From assembly GCA_029891345.1 (NCBI GenBank), contig CM056993.1:109731800-109795799 (forward strand): 64,000 nucleotides of DNA. Direction: 5' to 3'. The notes under the pieces are model-generated. The model was not told the origin of the DNA, did not search any database, and saw only the letters and a program-made list of their open reading frames with translations. Origin of the DNA: Dryococelus australis. Lineage: Eukaryota > Arthropoda > Insecta > Phasmatodea > Phasmatidae. Shown here piece by piece: positions 23,744-35,410 of the stretch; position 1 is the first letter of the stretch, and each line of letters starts with the position of its first letter. The translations under genes and the position numbers were made by a program.

Positions 23744-24170
23744 TATAGCCCATTCACGATTTCTTCGGACGTTTTAACACAAACTTTTGAAAAATCACCC
23801 CATTTAATTCGTATTTAGTTATTTCGTAAGTATGCCATGTATCAAGCATTTTATACGTCTGTAAACACAAACGTATCTTATTTTTTGTTAAATTGAAGTT
23901 GTACCTATATTTTATTTGCACATTACAATATTTCGTTTATAATTAAATACGATAAAAACAGTGAGAACAATCTGTATTGGTAGTGCCTAGTAATAAATAG
24001 TCATCATGTAAAATAATATTAGAACTGAGTGCGCAGGAAAGCGGTGCGTTGTCCTCTGGTGTAATTTTCCAGATTTGGTTCAGTTTAGCTTGCCAGAGGC
24101 GGAGGAATATCCCGTAAGTATAACTTCCGCAGGGCCTCAGAAAAGTGTGAAGTAACCGTGAATGTATTAT
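23744..24170. mobile_element. MITE family B (copy 1)
   Basis: Starts TATAGCCCATTCACGATTTC and ends AGTAACCGTGAATGTATTAT. The interior carries block GAGTGCGCAGGAAAGCGGTG and block GAGGCGGAGGAATATCCCGT, shared with the copies at 35.4 and 38.6-39.0 kb. About 425 bp, non-coding. Confidence 0.8.
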
Positions 24171-25725
24171 ATATGGGTCGTCTGGATGCTTTCCGAACGA
24201 GAAATGCAATCCACACAGTTTCATGCTCGTTGTCACAATAATACTGCATTTCATCATCGTTTAAGAAAATCGCCATGCGTCACCCAGAACTCTCAGTTCT
24301 CCGTTTTTTTTTTTTTTCCGTCTGCCACACAAACTCGCGGTAGCCACGATAGATATGAGCCATAAGCGTGAGGCCTTGATGAATGGATAACGATGCGCTC
24401 TGTAAATGTGGTATCACGCGTACGTGTCACAATATACACTATACTGAATGTGCAGTTATAAAATTCCTGGTTAGAGACTGACTCTTGTTCGAGGTAGAAT
24501 TTGTCAAAACACGCCGCAAATGATGGAGCAATCGAACAGAGCCTTACGATGTCTCTTTAACATATAAAAAAAAAAACAGGCACTTGAGCCAATAAAGCTC
24601 TTCGCAGGCATTTTACGAATTAAAATACCTTGATAAAAGTATGCTGGGTTCATCACTCTTATTTAAATGCCACGTTGCCAGAAGATTTTATAGTATTTCG
24701 CCGTTCTTTCCTTTGTTAGGATTATTGGTAGACCTTTGGTCTCGTCTGTCTTAACACGATTACTTTGGCAAAAAATCACGCTAAAATGAATGAACTTCTG
24801 ATAAAACTGAAATAATCACTGCAAATTGGCATATAAAATAACGGTAGAAGGCAAATATGTATAATACCTCTACTTCGGTTGCATCTGTCGGAAAGAAACC
24901 GTCTTCCTTGGGTGCACACCGCTGCACTCATGTGTTGCATTTAGTCTACTTGCTCCACTCCCAAATTCACCTCAAGAGAGAGGACGAATGATATTTAACG
25001 AAATTGATTTTGGTTTTCTCAAAATAGTCCCAGTTCCACGTTTCATATTTTGCTCTTTTGTCAATTTTGTATTGTTTTCTTCAGTAGCTTTTGGTTTTAC
25101 ACCTGGTTGATTGAACGTTACTTATTTCATCCTTGCATTGCTATCTCACATTTTTGTCAAAGATATTGCTGTAGTTCAATATTTTGTAGATGTTAAACTG
25201 TGGTACGCTCTGAACACCAGGCTAGATGGATATTGTTCAAAGTTTTAATTTGTATTTTCTTTGTTACTTCTAATTATTGTCTACATTATTCAAAATAGTT
25301 ACTCATCTTTTTATTTTTTTTGTCTGCTTTTGTACCTTAAAAACTGTTGTCTTAGTCATCTTTGAGCATTTTTTCACCAAATACTTTGGTTTAAAATTAT
25401 ATTTATGCAATTCAATAACTATATATTATCCGGATTTATGAGTCCCAACTACCTAGATATTAACATAAAAGCAAAACACATTCGATTTCGAAAACTTGTA
25501 AATATTTTTATAGTTGCGTCGGTTCACGAATAGCATTTCTAAACAGCTTTGTGCTCACGATCTTGTTTTAGTCATCTGTAAAACATACATTTCACGAGAC
25601 AGAAACTGACCAAAATGGACTAACTTCGGTAAAGAATATTTTAAAACGTTAATTTTATGATGCTGTAGAAACTAACCTTATGTAATAATAGGTTGGAGCT
25701 GAGCTATACTTTCGGTTCGAGGACC
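24171..25725. other. Spacer, no gene recognised
   Basis: AT-rich; homopolymer T run near 24305-24318. No recognisable gene or element. Confidence 0.45.
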
Positions 25726-25744
25726 GGGGGGGGGGGGGGGGGGG
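25726..25744. repeat. Poly-G homopolymer
   Basis: Nineteen consecutive G residues, an unusual tract in an AT-rich region. Confidence 0.95.
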
Positions 25745-26359
25745 TGGATAATGGTTGGAATTTTCTCATCATTCAAGTGCAGGCCTAGATTTTTTAGTTG
25801 TGGCATAGAAGGGGGGCACTGTTCAATTTTAATTTAAAAAAGCAATAAGGCACAAAAGATTTAACAGCATACATTAGTAGTAGGGAAATACCGATTGATG
25901 CGGAAAATATAGTGGAAGTCATATTCGGATTATGGGGAGCCGCCATATTGTAACGCCACCCGACCGCCATCTTGGATGTCATTGTCATTTTACCCCTGAT
26001 CAGTGACCTTTGACTTTGACCTTTGACTCTAAAAACGGCAAGAAAAACCTTTAAAAACTCTCAAAGAAACCTCAACTAATCCCAGAAAACTCCAAAAAAC
26101 TTCTAAACAAAATTCTAAAAAATTTTATTGATTTTTTTTTAATTATTAAAAAAGGACCCCCAGAAATTTTCAGTTCTTCCTGGAGCAAGCGAGACGGATC
26201 AGCGACCCAGGTTACCGAGATCAGAGACCCAAAAATCCTAAAAATTAAAAATCTCCAAAATATTCCGAAAAAATTCAAGAAAGTCTCACGAAGTATTATT
26301 AACAAATTATTTAAAAAAAACTTTAATATTTAAATTTACGAGGCCACCCTTCACTCATA

Positions 26360-26495
26360 TCCATATGCCATCTTGATAGGTGCAACTAACGGCCATCTTC
26401 GTAGGCGACTGCCATTTTGGTAGGCGACCATCATCTTGGTAGGCAGCCGCTATCTTGATAGACGTCAACCATCCGCCATATTGGAAGCCAATGAC
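26360..26495 (+). repeat. Short tandem repeat, GCCATCTTGGTAGGCGAC unit
   Basis: Five to six diverged copies of a roughly 20-bp unit ('gccatcttgataggtgcaac', 'gccattttggtaggcgacca' and similar). It immediately precedes the 118-bp array and the large foldback. Confidence 0.7.
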
Positions 26496-26499
26496 TATG

Positions 26500-27275
26500 A
26501 CCATGTTCCCGTGACCTTGAATTATCTTAAAAACAAAGTCTCTTGAAAAATACGTAAAACTCAACAAGCATATTACGTTACAGACTACTACCGCCACATT
26601 GGATGCAGACTACCTCGACCTTGGTCCTATCACCTCGAATGACCTTGAAAGCAAAAACACAAGAAAAATTAAATAAAAGTCAGCAAGTATAATACGTTAC
26701 AAACTACTGCCGTCATATAATATGCAAACTACCTTGACCTTGGCCTCATGACATTGAATTATTTTAAAAACATAACTCTTTAAAAAACATAAAAATCAAC
26801 AAGAATAATATAATACAGAGTACCACCGTCATATAAGATGCAGACTACCTCGACCTTCACCCCATGGCCTTTTATGGCCTTGAAAACAAATACTCGAGTG
26901 TATTAAAGTCAACAAGCATAACAAGCATACAAAATTACAGACTACTACCGCCATATAAGATGCAGACTACCTCGACCTTGACCCCATGACATTCAGCAAC
27001 CTGGAAAACAAAAATTCGAAAAAAATGTCATAAACGTCAACAATCATAATAAATGACAGACAACAACGATCATTAAGATGCAGACTACCTGGTCCTTAAC
27101 CCCATGACCTTGAATGACCTTAAAAAACTCCAGAAAAAATTAATATAATTCAGCAAGCATATTACATAACAGACTACTACCGCCCCATTAGTAGCAGACT
27201 ACATTGACCTTGACGCCATGACCTTCAATGACCTTGAAAACAAAAACTCGAGGAGAAATCTATGCGAAAATGCAT
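26500..27275 (+). repeat. 118-bp satellite-like tandem array
   Basis: Six units with anchors 'cagactactaccgcca' at about 26580, 26699, 26815, 26935, 27055 and 27168, giving spacings of 113-120 bp. Each unit contains 'gatgcagactacctcgacct' and 'atgaccttgaa'. One to two units occur inverted at 31735-31910 as part of the foldback's right arm. Related diverged units lie at 45.24-45.52 kb. Confidence 0.85.
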
Positions 27276-27544
27276 AAGCTAGCCGAGACGATTCAACTTT
27301 CACAGCAGCTGCTGGCAAACTAAGCCTGTCAGCTGGCATCCCAACTTCTTATAATAATCGTGTTTGCAAGTCCTATGACGTCATACTAACTTTGAACCAA
27401 TCGTACTACACCATTAATACTTTGTTCGGACACCGACCAGCCAATCACCGATTTGCCAAGTGACTCCAGCCGACTGACTCCTACAGACCGACCCCTCACA
27501 ACACTGACTCATTGAGCCATTGATCCACTCACCCATTGACCTAT

Positions 27545-27665
27545 AGGGACCCCTGGTTACGGTGCTGATTGCGATTGTGGTGCTAAGTGCGGTATTGTTT
27601 GCGACTGCGGTGCTAACTGCGGTGTTATGTGCGGTGCTAAGTGCGGTGCTGATTGTGATTGTGGT
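27545..27665 (-). repeat. GCACCGCA-type repeats in left outer arm
   Basis: The plus strand reads 'gcggtgctaagtgcggt' and 'gctgattgcgattgtggtgc' repeatedly, in 12/18/21-bp steps. The inverse copy lies at 31340-31420 ('agcaccgcacatggcaccgc'). The words resemble the 21-bp repeat inside the Polinton fossil at 8.34-8.55 kb. Confidence 0.7.
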
Positions 27666-27671
27666 GTGTGG

Positions 27672-29505
27672 CGGTATTTATGGGCCAAGAAAGATGGCAG
27701 GGATTAGCCTACCAAGAGAATTCTCCTCGCAATAGCGTCCAAGGACTAGGTTGTGGTGCGAATGTGCATAGTAAAATGTTAGTTAGTAAAGCTAGAGGCC
27801 TAACGCAAAATTCAGTTTCTTACAAATATTCCACTAGAACACTAGAACACATGGTATTCAACATCAGACATTCAATTAAAATGTTATGAATATGAGATCT
27901 ATCTTTTATACGAAAAAACACAACATAGATTCGAGTGTCATTTCTAATTTAGTATTCTTTTCAAAGAGATTTAATAGTCTGTAGCAAACATGATGTATAA
28001 TAAGAATTTAACAAATTCAATAACAACAAAAAAATAATCTCTTGGATGAGTTATGATTTGAGTATTTGTTCTTTAAGTTTTTTTTATATAAATGTGCAAT
28101 TTCAGTTACTTTGACATTTTATTCTTTTCATTTATTTATTTATTTATTGCTTTACTACTTCGGGATCCCGAGATATATTTCTTAAGTTATTAATTCAATT
28201 ATCCGTAGTGGCCATTTTGACCGACCACACTAAGACACAGCATTACATTTTGTTTTCATAAAAAAATTTGTTATTATTTTGGTACTGTGTATCTTCTAGA
28301 ATCCTTTTTTATTTAATATTAAAAATGAAACTTAATCGATTCTGAGATGAACGAAGTGTCAGACAAACACGATTTTCGAAAGTCTATCCAAAGTTCATAT
28401 CTGAAGGTTAGTAGAACATGCTCATGTGAGAAGAATTGAGAATAAATTGGCCTGGTGATGCACGAGATGCAGATCAGGAACACATCTCCAATCGGGATAT
28501 TCCCGACGTCAGAAAACTATATCATGGAGCAGTCGAGCAGTCGGGTGGAACGCTGAATCAATAATGGAAACACAAATAATCAAATGCCGCGACAACTACA
28601 ATGTGCAAAATGCGACACGGAAAATTTGTTACACTATAAGCATACCTGCTGCGGTCAAAGTGGAATAATTACTTCATGATTGCTGGATTACGATTGCACA
28701 ATAAACTTAAGATGTCACAAAGGTAGCATGTTGAGGAAGAAGAAGGAACTGACGTACAAGGAAATCGTCACAGAGTAGTATCGATAAAGAAGATCAGTAT
28801 CAACATTGATCGATTTACATTTCCGGCTTCTTAAATTTAGTTTACAAAAATTGCATTTAAATTAAACCAAATTATAAAGACAACAGAATTAGGTAATAAG
28901 TGTTAAATATGCCACCTACTATGAAATACCAAATAACAAAAGAAAAATACTCATTCTTACTGATACCTGCTAATGTTTGACATATCGGGTGGCATAGCTT
29001 GAAAATGTATTTTACCAAGAAAAACAAGACTTTTAACCTCAAATAAACATTACATTAGCAAACAAAATATTAATATCTTTAAAATATAAAGAATAGTTAA
29101 TACACCATTCGGTTATTGATCCAATGATATAGTTCATGACATAAATGTTATAAAAGTCGATTTGTATATATTTCAAAATAAGTTTCAAAATTATTGCTTT
29201 TCTGAGAAAAACTAAAGCACGCACATGACAACATAACAGGGAAACAGGATACAATTTTATGAACAAAGTCGTTAAAGAATTAAGTTACCACAGTAACTAA
29301 TACTTAACAAGTACTTTATACTTAACCAATACCTTGACAGAAAATGGGATAACAACCGGAACTGAATTTCGTGGTTTTACCGATTCCTGAAAGCAGAATA
29401 CGAGTCACAGATTCACACAAAAACAACAAGAAATAAGTAAATAAGGAAGTATGGGCCACTAAGGTGGCACGTCTGCTAAATGCGGTGTGTGTTGGTCGCA
29501 AGTCA
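27672..29505. other. Unpaired insert within foldback left arm
   Basis: About 1.84 kb absent from the right arm. AT-rich, with a slightly more coding-like patch at 28560-28780 whose plus strand reads a CxxC-type 'QCAKCDTENLLHYKHTCC' stretch followed by stops. No domain is confidently recognised, and I could not identify terminal repeats or target duplications at the joints. Confidence 0.4.
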
Positions 29506-29744
29506 AAATAAATTCCCTCTATTTTAAAATATAATAATATAGTCCTACTTCCAAAAGCTGAAAAATTTACTTTATTACATCGCTTAAAAAAAGTATACAT
29601 CCAGGTCCCTCGGTATATTTCATCGCTTCCTGGTTAAACTGTATTTACACTTTACAACAAAAGTGCCTAGAACTACAGCATGCTCCCACCACGCTTCGCC
29701 ATTGGTCGATGCCCAACATGAACTTTGTACAGAACAATGCAGTG

Positions 29745-29927
29745 CTACGACAGAACGCCCCACCATGCTTTCCAATTGGTCGTCACGCGAAAAGGACTCT
29801 TCGTACAGACCACTCTCTCATGCCAGCGAGCATTTTGACCATAGGAGAAAACTCGATCGCAGAATTGACACTGGCGGCAACCAGGTAGCGATGATGCAGG
29901 TCGCGGCTCCATGTTAGTTGAGATCAA
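29745..29927 (-). other. Zinc-finger-like small ORF in foldback inner arm
   Basis: A 60-codon minus-strand frame contains a C-x2-C-x12-H-x4-C pattern (starting 'CQFCDRVFSYGQ') preceded by MEPRPASSLPG. A homologous frame lies in the other arm on the plus strand at about 30890-31040. The finger type and its association with GCACYRC repeats resemble the ORF at 8129-8557. It may be a relic of a virus-like element; function is unknown. Confidence 0.45.
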
Positions 29928-30059
29928 AACACAGGCCTTCGTATTCGTATTTCATCTTCGCGGTATGGGAGCACTCTGAGGAAACCCAAATACCCAAAAA
30001 CCCAAAACTTGTTCGGCCTGGAAGAAAACACGCAGGTAGTTACATAAAGATATGATATT

Positions 30060-30770
30060 TAAATATGCTTGTAGGCATATGAATTTATCTAAATATAGAA
30101 ATTTAAATTAATTTTATATTCCCATTTTTATATATTATTATGTATAAGGTAAATTGAAAATAATTTTATATTAACATACTTATATATCTATATATAACAT
30201 ACTTTCATACCTATATATATACACAGTTACTAACTTTATATAAGATAAATTGAAAATAATTTTATAATTAAATACTTATATACCTATACATACACATAGT
30301 TATTTAGTTATACCTATATGTAATTATGTATAAGATAAATTGAAAATAGTTTTATATTTACATACTTATACATACTTATGTATAAAATAAATTGAAAGAA
30401 TTTTATATTCCCATAATTTTAAACTTATACCTATACATAATTATGTATAAGATAAATTGAAAGAATTTTTATTCCCATATTTATATACCTATATCTATAA
30501 ATAGTTATATATAAAATAAATTTAAATTCATTGTATATTACATATTTATATAATATAAATAAATATGTATAAAATGAATTGGAATTAATTTTACATTTAC
30601 ATATATAAACATATATTCATACATAATTATGTATACGATAAATTGAAATTAATATGCATAATTATGTATAAAATAAAATGAAATTATTTTTATATTCCCG
30701 TATTGTATAAGTACAAACATAAATATAGAAATTTAAATTAACTTTTTATATTCCTATCTTATATATCATA
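30060..30770 (+). repeat. AT-rich minisatellite, about 60-bp unit
   Basis: Around nine copies anchored on 'gtataagataaattgaaaat' (30143, 30240, 30328, 30381, 30444, 30508, 30566, 30631, 30666). Spacing varies from 35 to 97 bp, mostly 53-65. It forms the centre of the foldback. Confidence 0.8.
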
Positions 30771-31303
30771 GTACCTGCATGTTTTCTTCCGGGGTGAACG
30801 AGTATTTGGGGGTTCTCAGAGTGCTCCCATACCGTTAAGATTAATTGCGAGTACGAAGGCCTGTGTTCTGACCTCTACTAACATGGAGCCGAGACCTGCA
30901 TCATTGCTACCTGGTCGCCATCAGTATCGATTCTGCAATCGAGTTTTCACATATGGTCAAAATGCTCGTCGGCATGAGATGGCGATCTGTACGAAGAGTC
31001 ATTTTCGCGCGACGACCAATTGGAAAGCATGGTGGTGATCTGTCGTGGTACTGCATTGTTCTGTACAAAGTTCATGTTGCGCATTGACCAATGGCGAAGC
31101 GTGGGGGGAACCTGTTGTAGTTCTAGGCACTTCAACTGTACAGTGTAAACACAGTTTACCCAGGAAACGATTAAATATACCGAGGGATCTGAATATATAC
31201 TTTTTTAAAGCAAGATTATTAAATAAATTGTTCGCCTCTCAGCTTTTGGAGGTAGAACTACATAATTTTAAACTAAATAGAGGGAAATTATTTTTAAATT
31301 ATG

Positions 31304-31304
31304 A

Positions 31305-31331
<27 letters not shown>
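31304..31331. repeat. (CA)n microsatellite
   Basis: Fourteen uninterrupted CA repeats at the joint between inner and outer right arms of the foldback. Confidence 0.95.
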
Positions 31332-31335
<4 letters not shown>

Positions 31336-32071
31336 CACACTTAGCACCGCAAACGCAATCGCACTTAGCACCGAACTTAGCACCGCACATGGCACCGCAA
31401 TCACAATCAGCACTGCACTCGGGGGACTTATAGGGCATTGGTTCAATGGGTCATGGGTCAATGGGTCAATGGTTCAGCCTTGTGAGGGGTCGATCTGTAG
31501 GAGTCAGTTGGCTGGAGTCACTTGGCAACTCGATGACTGGCTGGTCGGTGTCCGAACAAAGTATTAATGGTACAGTACGATTGGTTCAAAATCAATGTGA
31601 CGTCATAAGGATTGCATATACATATTATAAACAGTAGAGAGGTCAGCTGAGAGGATTCGTTTGACAGCAGCTCCTGTGAAAGTTGGTTCGTCTCGACTAG
31701 TTTCTGCATTTTCGCATAAATTTTTCTCGAGATTTTGTTTTCAAGGTAATGCAAAAGCATGTGATCATGGTCGAGGTAGTCTGCATCTTATATGATGGTC
31801 GTAGTCTGTAATGTATTATGCTTGTTGACATTTATGTATGTTTTTGCGAGTTTTTGTTTTCAAGGTCCGCATCTTATATGTTGGTGATGTCTGTAATGTA
31901 TTAAATTCAGGAACAGAGGTAACCTTGAGCGCTAAGGCTCACCTGTATGGCGAGTAGGCTAAACCAGCGACGGTCTGCGACCACCCACGTGGCTAGGGGC
32001 CCGCTGCAATCAGGTTTTTTTTACCTTTTTTAGTTGGTTGTGAATAATCGTGCGACGCATAACCGGAGCGT

Positions 32072-32073
<2 letters not shown>

Positions 32074-32150
<77 letters not shown>

Positions 32151-32157
32151 TTTTTTT
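32074..32157. repeat. (TA)n followed by poly-T
   Basis: About 59 bp of alternating TA followed by 25 T residues. The open frames running through it (poly Tyr-Ile, poly Phe/Lys) are artefacts. Confidence 0.95.
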
Positions 32158-32689
32158 AAGGCAAACGTTATAGCACAGAAGGCACAATTGTCTCAATACT
32201 CGTTTCTTACAACCTTTCCTCGCACATTTAAGGCGCTTATTTAATTATGAAGATTGGTACAATTATTAAAAAATCAAGGGATTTGAAGCGTAAACAGAAC
32301 TGTGTCTAAATTCAACAGCCAAGGTATCTTGCCTGGGCTTCGTGCCCTAGACGAGTGTATTAAAGTCGTGACGTCAGTTTGCCACTGTCCAGAGTCACAG
32401 CAAGGGTACGAATGCGCTATGGTGAGTCCACTTCAGCCAATATGGCACGACACTTACCATTCTCGGATCCTCAATTATTGTTTTACGATCCTCTACTATT
32501 TTGAAATATTTCATTCGTCGGGGTTTCACAACTTTACACGACCGCAGAAAACACTCTCTACCATCACAAAGACAAATGACACGCGCAGAGAGTATAATTC
32601 AACGGAATTCACAAATGAACAGTGTCAGGGAGGGAACAAAGGTTCGTCACACGAAGATCACGTAGGTTGGGCTTAACGCCAGTAGAGGC

Positions 32690-32870
32690 GAAGCAAGTTA
32701 CTCACAGATGCAGGAAGGTGAAAGGAAACATCCCAGCATTCACCTGGAGTGTTTTCGGAAAATCATTGAAAACCGAAGTCAGGATGGCCGGGCCGGGAAT
32801 CGAACACAGGCCCTGTCGAATACGAGTCCAAAGATACACCGCTGCAACACCCCAGGTGGACAATGGGCAC
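32690..32870 (-). mobile_element. tRNA-derived SINE, family S2
   Basis: On the minus strand 'gtgttgcagcggtgtatc' gives the A-box region and 'cctgtgttcgattcccggcc' the B box. Then comes the body word 'ccgaaaacactccaggtgaa' followed by 'tgctgggatgtttccttt', a SINE body type I associate with insects. It differs from family S1. Confidence 0.75.
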
Positions 32871-33135
32871 GTGATACTGCATTCGGGCACAGCACAAGTC
32901 TCAGAAAATAATAACAGCTAATTCAAATTAAAATACGTAGAAAGAAAACTGAGCTCTCACAAGATTACTGTGATGCACGCGCTCGCTGCGGTACCTCCAG
33001 CGGTATATGATGAGGTCATTCCTCCTCCCCAGTTTATCTTCCCCCGCCCCCTTTTTCCATTTCCCATCACCTTTTCCAAATGCGCGCTCACTGTCTGGTC
33101 GCTTGCTGGTAGGCCAACGTGGATTCTAAATTCAA

Positions 33136-33490
33136 CTATATGCTGTTCACGTTAAATTGAGCCCTTTCGAAAGCTATGCTTAAGATTCGCTTGTATGCAC
33201 TTTGTGTATTCTTCCACCACATATAAATATAATTTTGCCTTTTGCCTGATCACTTCATTCATGCAACAATCAAGTGAAACTAAAATTTATTTTAAAAGTA
33301 ATTATTTTTACAAATTTTATTATTCGTATGTATCAAATACACAGCAAGCAAAAGAAATCGTCTCACTATCCAAAATGTTCACCTGACACTTTTAATTCGA
33401 CGCCAAGACATGGAACTACTTTCTCTCCGCCAGAGCCAGCTTTGCTGGGCGCATACCAGTGAATCTGCCCGTTAAAACATGTGCAGGTAA
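33136..33490. mobile_element. MITE family A (copy 4, right end degraded)
   Basis: Left end TATATGCTGTTCACGTTAAA; interior blocks 'tgcttaagattcgcttgtat' and 'gctgggcgcataccagtgaa' are colinear with copies at 39.55 and 48.0 kb. The right inverted end is not clear. Confidence 0.65.
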
Positions 33491-33607
33491 AGACCGTGTT
33501 ACAATCGACGTAACAATTACCATAGACATATCCGTCACCACAACCATTGCCATGATAAAAAATCCTATGCTAAAATTGACATAATAAAACAGCATTGTAA
33601 GTGTAAA

Positions 33608-33780
33608 GGGCTATATAACGTCCCCCGATCTTAAGCTTGAAAGCTTAGCAGGGGGCGGCTTACAGACTAACTTGTAACCTAACTTAAATTAACACCCATG
33701 CCTTACCCGGGATTCGAACCCAGAACCTCCCGTGCCCCAGATCGGTGGCGTACCAAACGACTGCGTCGCGGGAAGTCGGC
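33608..33780 (-). mobile_element. tRNA-derived SINE, family S3
   Basis: On the minus strand 'gacgcagtcgtttggtacgc' gives the A-box region and 'ctgggttcgaatcccgggta' a near-perfect B box (33708-33727). A body follows with a small hairpin around 'aagctttcaagctt'. Distinct from families S1 and S2. Confidence 0.7.
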
Positions 33781-34659
33781 AATAAAACAAGATGTTTTCG
33801 TTTCTTGACTTTTCAATGGGAACTTTTTGTTGATTGTTATACAAATGTTTGCTCATATATATATAACATTTCGTCAGCATGAGAAATCAACACTGTATCG
33901 AATTCTTCACTGTAGCTCATTTCCACAACAGCCCTTCTATCCAAGTTTGGTAGAATATTTGTCTTCCCTCTTTTCACGTTGCTACTGTAAACAAACAGTA
34001 AACAAATGAACACGAAAAGGAAACAGCAGGATTTAAATGTACTGCTATTTTCGGGACCGGATATGTATAGTTTTGAAAGATAATTCTACGTGTGTTGTAA
34101 TACAAGTGGATTCTGATCGGCTACGCATAGCTTCTTACACAATAAAGTTGAAAGTTCGCAAACTTGCTATGCAGCTATGCGTTGACAATGGTTGTGGGTA
34201 TTGTAATCCGTAGTTGTAGCAAACACCATTAAAAACAAGCTATTCATAAAGTACTGTTATTGGTGTGGTTATGGTTATGTCGACTGTATCACGGCCTTAA
34301 GAGCAGTGACATTTCTCAAAGATTTATTTCAAAACAGTTTCATTAACCGTAAATGGACTTTATAGTCGATTCACGATAAATTCGGCTTTTTCCGAAGCTC
34401 TGTCAAATTTCTACTTTTCGTTACTGATTACATATCCTTCCGCTACACGTAAACATAAACACTGCCAGGTGACTTCTACTTTTATAACTGTCAAATGCGT
34501 TGGTTGCTGTTTACAGCTGTTCAAAGAATTCTGTCATATTTCCTACGAATGTACACAATTTAGGCCTATAACAATATTTAGGTCAGCTTTATAACTATTT
34601 GTTACACACGATATAGTACGTTACACATAAAACACACAAATATTTTGCCAGCAGTGCGA

Positions 34660-34950
34660 CGAGGATGGTGTATTGTCCTCACCCATCTCCCGGCGTGAGT
34701 GCGGAGCTCGTGTGCTTGTGTGCGCGCGAGTCAGTGTCTACCTGTCCAGGAAAAATTCCCACCTGCATTCCTGTACCCCCTCCCCCCTCGTGTGACGTCA
34801 CCGCCCACCAGACCAGCCGTCCGAAGACCTCCGCGCTCCCCTTTACCGTCGTCGCGGACGGGAGAGCGATTCGCCGCCGGCCGCCGTGAATCAGTGACGA
34901 CGGCTCGCGGAGCAGGCACCAGTCGCGAACGGTCGCGGTGACGTCTGGTA
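34660..34950. promoter_or_regulatory. CpG-rich islet with CRE-type site
   Basis: A 290-bp stretch far richer in G+C and CpG than its surroundings, containing a full palindromic TGACGTCA (34793-34800) and a half site TGACGTC near 34940. This composition would suit a host promoter or 5' exon. I see no TATA box, splice structure or recognisable protein to confirm it. It ends exactly where the hAT-type MITE copy 2 is inserted, at the duplicated GTATGAAG. Confidence 0.35.
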
Positions 34951-34955
34951 TGAAG

Positions 34956-35338
34956 CATAGACTAAAGATGAGGTAGACCGCTTACTCTTCTTCTGCGCAT
35001 GTACCCAACATTCACCTACCTCAAAGGAACACAGCTGTCAAAGTTACATGGTCAATAGTGATGGACGCGTTTGTTTATATCTTAATTTTTAAATGACAAG
35101 CACTTTTGTATGAGTAGAATACTTTCACCAAATCTAATTTAATTAAAATGAATTACATATTGGTTAGAGGAAGTATACATACATCTCAAAGCACTTGTTT
35201 ACTAAACAGTGTTCTAACCTCAAACCCAATCCACGTCATTTTTGTTAGCTGTATTGGTAGAAAAGCAGTTCAATGTTGGGACACGGAGGTTGGTTCTGCG
35301 CAGCCAGAGAGATCGGTCTACGTCATTTTTAGTCTATG
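34956..35338. mobile_element. hAT-type MITE (copy 2)
   Basis: A 383-bp element with inverted ends CATAGACTAAAGATGAGGTA and TACGTCATTTTTAGTCTATG. It is flanked by a perfect 8-bp target duplication, GTATGAAG (34948-34955 and 35339-35346). Colinear with copy 1 at 20269-20652, including the 'gcacttgtttactaaacagt' block. The perfect duplication suggests a fairly recent insertion. Confidence 0.9.
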
Positions 35339-35410
35339 GTATGAAGTCGACCTTGGCACGGGGGCAGGGGCGACTGCTCAGCCGAACCGGACCGTAGAGT
35401 GAATACGAGG

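Larger units (their letters stand above)
26500..31910. mobile_element. Giant foldback (palindromic) element, interrupted in left arm
   Basis: Outer arms pair 27275-27665 with 31345-31735, extended by the 118-bp units. Inner arms pair 29505-30045 with 30775-31295 at roughly 80% identity by eye. The centre (30060-30770) is a 60-bp AT-rich minisatellite. The left arm contains 27672-29505, which has no partner on the right, so it is an insertion or the right arm lost it. A (CA)n tract marks the corresponding joint in the right arm. No transposase is visible. It could be a foldback transposon, or the palindromic end region of a larger element. Confidence 0.75.

Noticed and set aside
32050-32244. 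Open frames with poly Tyr-Ile and poly Phe/Lys
   Set aside because: Pure translation of (TA)n and poly-T.
33700-33770. Functional tRNA gene
   Set aside because: The A and B boxes are good, but no complete cloverleaf with an anticodon stem and acceptor pairing is evident and a SINE-type body follows.
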